A stretch of 49,134 bases of DNA from CAZEAN01 sp964510225 (lineage in GTDB: Bacteria > Planctomycetota > Planctomycetia > Isosphaerales > Isosphaeraceae). This document shows positions 42,636-49,134 of the stretch, piece after piece. The position numbers and the translations under genes are program-made. Under the pieces are notes generated by a model. That model ran no database searches and was not told where the DNA came from. It saw nothing but the letters and a program-made list of their open reading frames with translations. Numbering within the stretch: position 1 is the stretch's first letter; each line of letters opens with the position of its first letter. Location: contig CAZEAN010000039.1 in NCBI GenBank assembly GCA_964510225.1, positions 1-49,134 of the forward strand, in the 5' to 3' direction.

Positions 42636-43013
42636 ATGCAACTTAAGTTATTGAAGTCCAAGCTCCACCGAGCCTCGGTAACCGGCGCAGCACTCGATTA
42701 CCATGGAAGCCTAACGATCGACCCTGAGTTAATGGAGATTACGGGTCTCGTTCCCTTCGAATCGATCTTGGTGAGCAATCTCTCAAACGGAGCTCGTGCG
42801 GAGACGTATGTGATTCCCGGGATCCCTGGCCGCCGTCAGATTGAGCTTAATGGAGCGATGGCAAGGCTCGGGGCTGTCGGGGATCAATTGATCATCATGA
42901 GCTTTGTTTTATTGGACCGTGAAGAGGTTAAAGAGCACGAACCCATTGTCTTGGAATTGGGCTCGCAGAATCGGATCGAATCGAAAACAGGGACGGGTAC
43001 GGTGGCAACTTGA
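42636..43013 (+). CDS. panD: Aspartate 1-decarboxylase precursor
   Basis: The product is 125 residues, the usual length. It makes beta-alanine from aspartate. The precursor cuts itself at Gly24-Ser25 (YHGSLTID), forming the pyruvoyl group at Ser25. KSKLHRASVT gives Lys9, and further family stretches include NGARAETYVIPG and IELNGAMARLGAVGDQLIIM. It lies just after panC, so the two last steps of pantothenate synthesis are co-transcribed. Confidence 0.97.
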   Translation: MQLKLLKSKLHRASVTGAALDYHGSLTIDPELMEITGLVPFESILVSNLSNGARAETYVIPGIPGRRQIELNGAMARLGAVGDQLIIMSFVLLDREEVKEHEPIVLELGSQNRIESKTGTGTVAT

Positions 43014-43085
43014 TTACGCGGCATTAATCACGTTTAGTTGGGACTGGACCTGAGACCGCGTTCGACCCGATTGCGAGAGCTTGGC

Positions 43086-43949
43086 ATGCAGCAGGTAATT
43101 CTGGAGATTCCGGGGGTTGGGCTCCGAATCTATGGCTTCGGCCTCATGCTCTTTTTTGCCTTCATTGGCTCAATGCAGCTGGCGGCACGTCTCGCCAAAC
43201 GGTCGAAACTCGATCCCGAGCTTGTCTACGACCTTGCCTTCTGGCTCATCATCGGCGGTTTGATCGGGGCTCGCGGTTTCTTTGTCATCCAGTATCGGGA
43301 ACGACTCCAAAGTTTTCTGGATGTCTTCAAAATCTGGGAAGGCGGGATCGTCCTTTACGGAAGTTTGATCGGCGCCTCGGTTGGCTTTTTGATTTACTGG
43401 TGGCGTAAGAGGTTTCCGTTCCGGGCCTTGCTCGACGTGGTTGCTCCCTCCGTGGTGATCGGTGTGGCAATTGGTCGGATCGGCTGCTTCCTGAACGGCT
43501 GTTGCTTCGGCGACACTTGTGATCTTCCTTGGGCAGTGACGTTTCCCAGCGGGAGTCTTCCTTGGAACGATCAGTTCGCTGACGGCTTGATTGCTAGTGA
43601 CGCCGTCCGGTCACTTCCGGTACATCCCACGCAGATCTACTCCAGCATCGGCTCACTGCTCCTTACAGGCCTCTTAATGGCGTACTATCCGATCCGACGC
43701 CGAGACGGTGAAGTAATGGCCTTACTTCTCGTCACCTACCCCATCAACCGATTCTTGATCGAACGACTTCGAGATGATGAAGGAGCGATTTTCGGCGGTA
43801 TGACCGTTTCCCAAAACGGAAGTATCGTGCTGCTCGCCCTCGGGATGCTGTTCTGGATCTATCTATTGAGACTTCCCACCGGTCGTCACGTCGATTCCGC
43901 GTCAATCGTCACGCAATTGGTTGCCACATCAGGCTCCAAGTCTTCCTGA
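43086..43949 (+). CDS. lgt: Prolipoprotein diacylglyceryl transferase
   Basis: The product is 287 residues when started at ATG 43086 (MQQVILEIPGVGLRIYGFGL); the open frame has an upstream TTG that would add an uncharacteristic polar stretch. The enzyme moves diacylglycerol from phosphatidylglycerol to the lipobox Cys of prolipoproteins in the inner membrane, so it would process the YceI lipoprotein of this window. There are seven or so membrane segments. Family motifs include GGLIGARGFFVIQY, WEGGIVLYGSLIGA, IGRIGCFLNGCCFGDTC and LPVHPTQIYSSI. It follows panD by 72 bp. Confidence 0.95.
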   Translation: MQQVILEIPGVGLRIYGFGLMLFFAFIGSMQLAARLAKRSKLDPELVYDLAFWLIIGGLIGARGFFVIQYRERLQSFLDVFKIWEGGIVLYGSLIGASVGFLIYWWRKRFPFRALLDVVAPSVVIGVAIGRIGCFLNGCCFGDTCDLPWAVTFPSGSLPWNDQFADGLIASDAVRSLPVHPTQIYSSIGSLLLTGLLMAYYPIRRRDGEVMALLLVTYPINRFLIERLRDDEGAIFGGMTVSQNGSIVLLALGMLFWIYLLRLPTGRHVDSASIVTQLVATSGSKSS

Positions 43950-43979
43950 TGAGCCGTTTAGGATAAACACTTTGTGCCT

Positions 43980-44963
43980 TCAGGGCCAAAGGTCGGTGCT
44001 CAGATACTTAAGCCCAGTGTCACAGATCAGTGCGGCGACGATTTTGCCTCTCAAGGATCCCCGGAGCAGTTGAAGTGCGGCGGCAACATTGGCACCGCCT
44101 GAGAATCCGCCGAAGACTCCCTCGATCGCGGCGAGTTCGCGAGCGGTTTGTCGGGATTCTTCCCCGCTCACTTTCAGGTAGCCATCGACCGGAACGTGCT
44201 TCATGAACTCAAGGTTGGTCATTGAGTATCCCCCACCTTGGATTGGATGCGCAGGCTTCTGCAACGGCTCACCTGCAAGAACTGCTGCCCCTTCCGGCTC
44301 GACAACATAGCACTTCAAGGTAGGCTTCCGTGCTTTGAGAGCGCGAGTCACACCGGCGAAAGTGCCGGCGGATCCCAAAAAATCGACGAAGGCGTCGAGT
44401 CTTCCTTGAGACTGATCCCACAACTCGGGTCCGGTCGACTCTTCATGGGCACGCGGGTTTCCGTTCCGAACAAACTGGTCAGCTCGAAACGCGTTGAGGC
44501 GTGCGGTGATCCGACGCGCTTCTTGCTCGACGAGTTGAAGATCGCCTCCAGAGACCTCACCCGGGATCGAGCCAGGAAGCTGATCCACCAACACGACCTT
44601 AGCACCGAGTCCGGAGAGCATCCGGATCCGTTCCGCTGAGTTACCTTGAGACATCACTGCAATAAAGGGATAGCCCTTGACAGCAGCGACGATGGCGAGT
44701 CCTGTCCCCATGTTTCCGGAGGTCAGCTCAACGATGGTCTGACCGGGCTGCAATTCTCCGCGTCGTTCTGCCTCCTCGATGATCCGAAGTGCCGCGCGAT
44801 CCTTCTTCGATCCGCCCGGGCTGAAAAACTCGAGCTTCGCGAGGATCGTCCCGTCTACCTGGTGATGCTTCGTTAATCGATCGAGCCGAACAAGCGGTGT
44901 TTGACCAATGGCGTCGAGTACCGACGCGAGACCAGGTCGACTGGTTGGAGCTGGCTGTGTCAA
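43980..44963 (-). CDS. Cysteine synthase family PLP enzyme
   Basis: The product is 327 residues with a TTG start and AAGGA upstream. It belongs to the fold-type II cysteine synthase/cystathionine beta-synthase family. LAKLEFFSPGGSKKDRAAL holds the PLP Lys (in SKKDR; SxKDR in the family). VELTSGNMGTGLAIVAAVKG holds the substrate loop (TSGNTG in the archetype), and GGFSGGANVAAAL the phosphate-binding segment. It may make cysteine or a related amino acid from O-acetylserine or another activated serine. The TSGNMG change argues for a subtype rather than standard CysK. It ends 30 bp from lgt (convergent) and diverges from gcvT. Confidence 0.9.
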   Translation of the reverse strand: MTQPAPTSRPGLASVLDAIGQTPLVRLDRLTKHHQVDGTILAKLEFFSPGGSKKDRAALRIIEEAERRGELQPGQTIVELTSGNMGTGLAIVAAVKGYPFIAVMSQGNSAERIRMLSGLGAKVVLVDQLPGSIPGEVSGGDLQLVEQEARRITARLNAFRADQFVRNGNPRAHEESTGPELWDQSQGRLDAFVDFLGSAGTFAGVTRALKARKPTLKCYVVEPEGAAVLAGEPLQKPAHPIQGGGYSMTNLEFMKHVPVDGYLKVSGEESRQTARELAAIEGVFGGFSGGANVAAALQLLRGSLRGKIVAALICDTGLKYLSTDLWP

Positions 44964-45028
44964 CGCCGCGGTTCCTTGGCCCTCGTTGCACGCCCCTCAG
45001 ACTCCATGGGGAGGCGTCCAATGATTGG

Positions 45029-45058
45029 TTGCCTGGGAGGTGCATCATCCGATAAAAT
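45029..45058 (+). promoter_or_regulatory. Candidate promoter of the glycine cleavage operon
   Basis: TTGCCT (45029-45034) and TAAAAT (45053-45058) are 18 bp apart and point at gcvT. Four and five of six bases match the sigma70 consensus. It lies in the intergenic space between the divergent cysteine-synthase-like gene and gcvT. No glycine riboswitch fold was recognised in the leader. Confidence 0.45.
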
Positions 45059-45124
45059 AACATAATGCCATCGTGTTAAGAAGAATAACATGAGGCAATC
45101 TGACAACTCAGTAGATTCACTCAT

Positions 45125-45139
45125 CGGACGAAAGGTCCG
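45125..45139 (+). promoter_or_regulatory. gcvT ribosome binding site in a hairpin loop
   Basis: CGGAC (45125-45129) pairs with GTCCG (45135-45139) around the loop GAAAG. The Shine-Dalgarno AAAGG spans loop and stem, eight bases before ATG 45143. This is the same layout as before glgC. Confidence 0.5.
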
Positions 45140-45142
45140 TCG

Positions 45143-46258
45143 ATGTCGTCGACCGATTCCCTCTTAAAGACCCCTCTTGATAGCTGGCACCGGGCAAACG
45201 GGGGTCGAATGGTCGAATTCGGCGGATGGTCGATGCCGGTTCAATACACGAGTATCTCGGAAGAACATGAAGCGGTCCGGCAGCGAGTCGGGCTCTTTGA
45301 CATTAGTCATATGGGGCGACTTCGGTTCGATGGCCCGGATGCCGTCAACTGGCTACAACAGCTCACAACAAACGACGTGACTCGATTGAGTCCTGGCCGG
45401 ATTCAGTACAGTCTGATCTGTCAAGAAGACGGCGGGGTTATCGATGATATTCTCGTCTATCACCTCAATGAGGGGGACGGCTACGGGCTCGTTTGTAATG
45501 CATCAAATCGCCAAGAGGTCGTTTCCTTCTTTGAGTCGCGTCGTGGGGCTCTCGATTCGACTCTTGCTGACTCAACACTAGAAACGGCGATGATCGCCAT
45601 CCAAGGTCCCGCCGCGTTGTCCACGCTCCAGACGATCTTTGATGCCCCCGGACTTGAACGACTCAAGCCGTATCGGCACATCGCCGGCCGCGTCCTCGGG
45701 ACCAATGCATCGGCGAGTCGAACAGGCTACACCGGTGAAGATGGTTTTGAGTTGATCGTCCATCGGGATCTTGCGGAAGCAACATGGCTCGCGTTGCTGG
45801 AAGCCGGTCGCGAGCGCGGGATCCTTCCTTGCGGTCTTGGAGCCCGCGACACGCTGCGGTTTGAGGCAGCTATGCCGCTATACGGTCACGAATTGAGTCG
45901 AATGATTCACCCGTATGCAGTAGGACTGGGCGCCTTTGTTAAGCTCGACAAAGGACCATTCTCCGGATCGAATTCACTCTCAAAACTGAAAGAGCAACCT
46001 GGGCTCACTCGGATTGGCCTCGAACTCGAGGGTCGTCGGATTGCTCGGCAGGATTCGCCAGTGGTTTGGAACGACCAAGTTGTCGGTCGGGTAACCTCGG
46101 GAACCTTATCTCCGACCCTGCAAAAAAACCTCGCAATGGCGGTTGTTGGTCCTCAGTTCCCTGAGATTGGCACCGCCCTCGAAATCGAGATCCGAGGACG
46201 CCGGACCCCTGCGAAGGTGGTACCGCTCCCGTTCTACTCACGGCCGCGGACTCATTGA
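45143..46258 (+). CDS. gcvT: Glycine cleavage system T protein (aminomethyltransferase)
   Basis: The product is 371 residues. It takes the aminomethyl group from lipoyl-H protein onto tetrahydrofolate and releases ammonia. Motifs: MVEFGGWSMPVQY, LFDISHMGRLRFDGPDAV, TNDVTRLSPGRIQYSLICQE-DGGVIDD (catalytic region), SRTGYTGEDGFELIV and LGARDTLRFEAAMPLYGHEL. The C-terminal domain ends with a beta-barrel typical of GcvT (GRVTSGTLSPTLQKNLAMA). First gene of the operon; gcvH follows after 97 bp. Confidence 0.97.
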   Translation: MSSTDSLLKTPLDSWHRANGGRMVEFGGWSMPVQYTSISEEHEAVRQRVGLFDISHMGRLRFDGPDAVNWLQQLTTNDVTRLSPGRIQYSLICQEDGGVIDDILVYHLNEGDGYGLVCNASNRQEVVSFFESRRGALDSTLADSTLETAMIAIQGPAALSTLQTIFDAPGLERLKPYRHIAGRVLGTNASASRTGYTGEDGFELIVHRDLAEATWLALLEAGRERGILPCGLGARDTLRFEAAMPLYGHELSRMIHPYAVGLGAFVKLDKGPFSGSNSLSKLKEQPGLTRIGLELEGRRIARQDSPVVWNDQVVGRVTSGTLSPTLQKNLAMAVVGPQFPEIGTALEIEIRGRRTPAKVVPLPFYSRPRTH

Positions 46259-46355
46259 TTGTCCATTCAAAAGGCCACCAATCTCACCCTTCCATTCGTT
46301 CAAGAACCGTTCAACCGCCTACTCGACTTCATCTCAACGACTCGTGGAGCCCGAT

Positions 46356-46751
46356 ATGGATCCCGCCGCGCTGAAATACTCCACAACACACGAATGGGTT
46401 GCCATCGACGGTCAAATTGCAACCGTCGGGATTTCGTCCTTTGCGGTCGAACAACTTACTGACCTCACCAACATCGACTTGGATAAAGCAACCGTTGGTG
46501 CAACCTTGAGCGTTGGTGATGAGTTTGGCGAAGTCGAGAGTGTCAAGTCAGTAAGTGATCTCTATGCCCCTGTTAGTGGCGAGGTCGTCGAGGTCAATCA
46601 AGCTGTCATTGACAACTTCAATCTTCTTTCCGAGGACCCGGTCGGAGCTGGTTGGTTGATTAAGGTCAAACTGGCGAATCCGGACCCTGAACTCGCAGAA
46701 TTGCTTGATCACGACGACTATCAGAAAAAAATCGCCGAAGAAGCGCATTAA
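46356..46751 (+). CDS. gcvH: Glycine cleavage system H protein
   Basis: The product is 131 residues. ATG 46356 has GGAG seven bases upstream. H carries the aminomethyl group on lipoamide between GcvP, GcvT and the dihydrolipoamide dehydrogenase. The lipoyl Lys is Lys64 in EFGEVESVKSVSDLYAPVSG. YSTTHEWVAIDGQIATVGIS is the usual N-terminus, and LLSEDPVGAGWLIKV the C-terminal part. Confidence 0.97.
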   Translation: MDPAALKYSTTHEWVAIDGQIATVGISSFAVEQLTDLTNIDLDKATVGATLSVGDEFGEVESVKSVSDLYAPVSGEVVEVNQAVIDNFNLLSEDPVGAGWLIKVKLANPDPELAELLDHDDYQKKIAEEAH

Positions 46752-47007
46752 ATAACGAAGATCTCCGCTTGCTTCTCTAGACCAGACTACAGTAGTCGGG
46801 CGTCTAAAATGGGTAAGAAGATACCTTGTTGACCCCGATCGTAGTCGTTATTGCTGATTCGCGGTTTCGAAGAGACCGCAGTCAGTCGGATACTTCGATC
46901 TTTGGAATGCCGAGATTTCCGCCCAGCGGATACATCGCCCCCAGCGTTGATCCTCTAAATTCGCCCTTGCCTGTTCATGACCCCAGAGACACGTTACAAA
47001 GATACAG

Positions 47008-48366
47008 ATGGCATACATTCAAAATACACCAGACCAAACGCGTTCAATGCTCGAAACGATCGGTATCGAATCGATCGCTCAACTTTTTGAGGTTGTTCCC
47101 AACGAAGTTCGGCTCGGAAGGGACCTTGACGTCCCGAAGGCACTGACCGAACTTGAGCTTTCGCAACACCTCGAAGCCCTTTCTATTCAGAACCTGGGCG
47201 TCGATCGTTTACCTTGCTTCCTTGGTGCCGGCGCGTACGACCACTTCATTCCGGCAGCGGTTGATATGCTCGCAAGCCGCGGCGAGTTTTATACCGCGTA
47301 CACGCCCTATCAGGCCGAGGCGAGCCAAGGGACTCTCCAAGCGATCTTTGAATATCAGACGCTCGTCACTCAGCTCACCGGGATGGATGTTTCGAACGCG
47401 AGTCTCTACGATGGTGGATCAGCGGTCGCTGAAGCGATTTTGATGAGTATCGCGCTGGGCTCGAAGAAAGGTCCAGGTCGGATCATCGTTTCAGAAGCAC
47501 TGCACCCAGAATATCGGGCAGTAGCAGCGACCTACTTGGAGAATCTCGGGCCTGAACTCGTCACTGTCCCATCTCGTGATGGACACACGCCCATCGATGC
47601 GATTCATGAAGCGTTGAACGATGAGACTCTTGCGGTTGTGCTCCAGCAGCCAAATTTTTTCGGTCAGCTCGAGACAATCGAGCCCTTGATCGATGCCATT
47701 CATGAGCATGGCGCTCTTGCGATTGTCAGCGTGGATCCGACAAGCCTCGGGCTTCTCAGGCGTCCCGGCAGTTATGGTGCCGATATCGTTACCGCTGAAG
47801 GTCAAGGGCTCGGCAATCCGTTAGCGTTTGGTGGTCCTTACCTCGGGATTCTGGGTTGCCGCGAATCATACCTCCGCAAAATCCCAGGCCGCTTGGTCGG
47901 AGAGACCACAGACCGGGATGGTCGCCGCTGTTTCGTGTTGACCCTGCAAACGCGGGAGCAACACATCAGGCGAGAGAAAGCCACTTCGAACATTTGTACT
48001 AATCAGGGACTCTACGCCCTTCGATCGAGTATCTACCTCGCACTCTTGGGACCGCAGGGTCTCCGAGAGGTTGCGGAACTTTCGACCCAAAAGGCCCACT
48101 ACGCCGCTGATGAACTTTCGAAGGTTCCTGGGCTCTCAATGGTGTTCGAGGGTGCGTTCTTTAAGGAGTTCCTCATCCGATCGTCGAAGAATCCCCAAGC
48201 TTTGCTTAGAGAGGTGACGAAGCGGGGCTTCCATGGTGGGATCCCGGTCGGGCGCTGGTATCCCGGGCTCGAAGATTGCATCCTGGTTGCCGTCACTGAA
48301 AAGCGAACCAAGGCAGAGATCGACGGACTCGTCGAAGCTTATCGCTCAGCGATAACGTCGATCTAA
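47008..48366 (+). CDS. gcvPA: Glycine dehydrogenase (decarboxylating) subunit 1
   Basis: The product is 452 residues: the N-terminal half of the P protein in species with a split enzyme. Decarboxylates glycine with PLP, together with GcvPB. Motifs: PCFLGAGAYDHFIPAAVDML, GEFYTAYTPYQAEASQGTLQ, DVSNASLYDGGSAVAEAILM, AEGQGLGNPLAFGGPYLGIL and RIPGRLVGET-like KIPGRLVGETTDRDG. Its PLP Lys belongs to the other subunit. It is separated from gcvH by 256 bp without a recognised gene. Confidence 0.96.
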   Translation: MAYIQNTPDQTRSMLETIGIESIAQLFEVVPNEVRLGRDLDVPKALTELELSQHLEALSIQNLGVDRLPCFLGAGAYDHFIPAAVDMLASRGEFYTAYTPYQAEASQGTLQAIFEYQTLVTQLTGMDVSNASLYDGGSAVAEAILMSIALGSKKGPGRIIVSEALHPEYRAVAATYLENLGPELVTVPSRDGHTPIDAIHEALNDETLAVVLQQPNFFGQLETIEPLIDAIHEHGALAIVSVDPTSLGLLRRPGSYGADIVTAEGQGLGNPLAFGGPYLGILGCRESYLRKIPGRLVGETTDRDGRRCFVLTLQTREQHIRREKATSNICTNQGLYALRSSIYLALLGPQGLREVAELSTQKAHYAADELSKVPGLSMVFEGAFFKEFLIRSSKNPQALLREVTKRGFHGGIPVGRWYPGLEDCILVAVTEKRTKAEIDGLVEAYRSAITSI

Positions 48367-48444
48367 GTTGTGATCCGAGTCAGGTGATCGTTTGAGGACC
48401 GAGCTTCGAGTCCGAAACGTACGGAGGACTGAGGGTTACCGCTG

Positions 48445-48750
48445 ATGAGACGAACTGAGGCGATCCGGAAACACCGACGTGCGATTCTGACAATCAGTGC
48501 TCTAGCGATGATGATCCTACTCCTCCTCGGCTACGTCGCCCCTTGGATGGAATCCGTTTACCAAGTTCGCGGGATCCAACCGGAAGGATCGACCTTGTTC
48601 ATCCTCAGGATTGGTCGTCGAGTCGCAGAGAACATGTTCGCGGCACTTTTGCTCACCGGTTGTCTTCTAGGTTTTCTCTGGACTTCCTATGGTGCGCTCG
48701 ATCGTTTTTCGACTAAGTCGAGAAGTAGCCACGATGGCTCTCGCCTCTGA
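48445..48750 (+). CDS. Small membrane protein inside the glycine cleavage operon, unknown function
   Basis: A 101-residue protein, ATG 48445 with GAGGG about 12 bases upstream. It has two hydrophobic segments (about 13-33 and 60-81), a basic N-terminus (MRRTEAIRKHRR) and a polar Ser-rich C-terminus. I recognise no family. Same strand as gcvPA (78 bp before it) and gcvPB (92 bp after it). Its position suggests co-transcription, not necessarily a role in glycine cleavage. Confidence 0.6.
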   Translation: MRRTEAIRKHRRAILTISALAMMILLLLGYVAPWMESVYQVRGIQPEGSTLFILRIGRRVAENMFAALLLTGCLLGFLWTSYGALDRFSTKSRSSHDGSRL

Positions 48751-48842
48751 TCAATCCACAGGTCCGGGTTCGGCAGTTGTTTGCCCCGATTCTCAACACT
48801 CCCAAACGCCCTAAACCAACTCCTCAAAATCCACGCGAAACA

Positions 48843-49134
48843 ATGATTCAGATTGAACAACCCGCACTTCTTTTTGAAAAGTCCGCAACCGGGCGTCGCG
48901 CAGCTGAGTTTCCGAAGCCCGATGTTCCTCAACGACCGCTCGACAGATTGATTCCCGGAGAGCATCAGGCTGATTCTCTGCCCGAGCTCCCTGAACTCGG
49001 CGAGTTGGACGTGGTCCGCCACTACACCAATCTCTCGAAGTTCAACATGGCGATCGACGCCAACTTCTATCCGCTTGGGTCGTGCACCATGAAGTACAAC
49101 CCGAAGCGAAATGAACGACTCGCGAGTCTCCCTG
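48843..49134 (+). CDS. gcvPB: Glycine dehydrogenase (decarboxylating) subunit 2, 5' end only
   Basis: The first 97 codons, then the window ends. The sequence has the GcvPB opening: IQIEQPALLFEKSATGRRAA, then LGELDVVRHYTNLSKFNMAI and DANFYPLGSCTMKYNPKRNE. The PLP-binding Lys lies beyond the window. The ATG at 48843 has no clear ribosome binding site, but no better in-frame start is found upstream. Confidence 0.95.
   Translation, partial: MIQIEQPALLFEKSATGRRAAEFPKPDVPQRPLDRLIPGEHQADSLPELPELGELDVVRHYTNLSKFNMAIDANFYPLGSCTMKYNPKRNERLASLP

Noticed and set aside
44964..45142. Glycine riboswitch before gcvT
   Set aside because: The leader is short and I could not find the paired aptamer cores of this class. 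Only a short hairpin at the ribosome binding site and promoter-like boxes are supported.

Overview
The window looks like a draft contig from a planctomycete (Planctomycetota), probably aquatic. The lineage call rests on gene content: a secreted DUF1549/DUF1553 cytochrome-like protein with Big_2 domains, two PEP-CTERM proteins, a cytochrome-plus-WD40 fusion, a large IPT/PPC-domain exported protein, kinases of the Hanks type with TPR repeats, and a split glycine decarboxylase (gcvPA/gcvPB). A run of ten Ns at 8703-8712 marks an assembly gap. GTG and TTG starts are common. No rRNA, tRNA, CRISPR array, insertion sequence or phage gene was seen.

Layout, left to right. 1-1157: the 3' end of a methionine aminopeptidase gene (+) converges on rpsR (S18, -), followed by a small membrane protein. 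1647-13048, mostly +: PEP-CTERM protein, DUF1549/1553 protein, two small proteins, glgC, a divergent protein kinase (cut by the gap), accA, a second PEP-CTERM protein, a YceI lipoprotein and a polytopic membrane protein. 13136-24733, all on -: read in transcription order it is an exported SMP-30-type lactonase, a RuBisCO-like protein, a kinase with TPR repeats, a small membrane-anchored protein, an OPT transporter and a P460/hexaheme cytochrome fusion. 25008-30035: an M24 peptidase, an EEP-family membrane protein coupled to a small unknown gene, an anchored tyrosine/dual-specificity phosphatase, two decayed genes (TetR, SOUL) and ruvX.

30386-41144, all on -: in transcription order a broken PAS histidine kinase, two response regulators, a divergent diadenylate-cyclase-fold protein, an IPT/PPC exported protein, an esterase and a cytochrome/WD40 protein. 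41318-43949 (+): a thioredoxin-like ferredoxin, panC, panD and lgt. 43980-44963 (-): a cysteine-synthase-like enzyme. 45143 to the end (+): the glycine cleavage operon gcvT-gcvH-gcvPA-(membrane protein)-gcvPB, the last gene cut by the window edge.

The most interesting points are: (i) a form IV-type RuBisCO-like protein beside an exported lactonase; (ii) a diadenylate-cyclase fold with a degenerate RHR motif at the end of a two-component gene cluster; (iii) a cytochrome P460-like domain fused to a multiheme cytochrome c; (iv) three genes with clear disabling lesions, namely in-frame stops in a histidine kinase and a TetR regulator and a frameshift in a SOUL protein. All functional statements are from reading the translated sequence; no database search was run.
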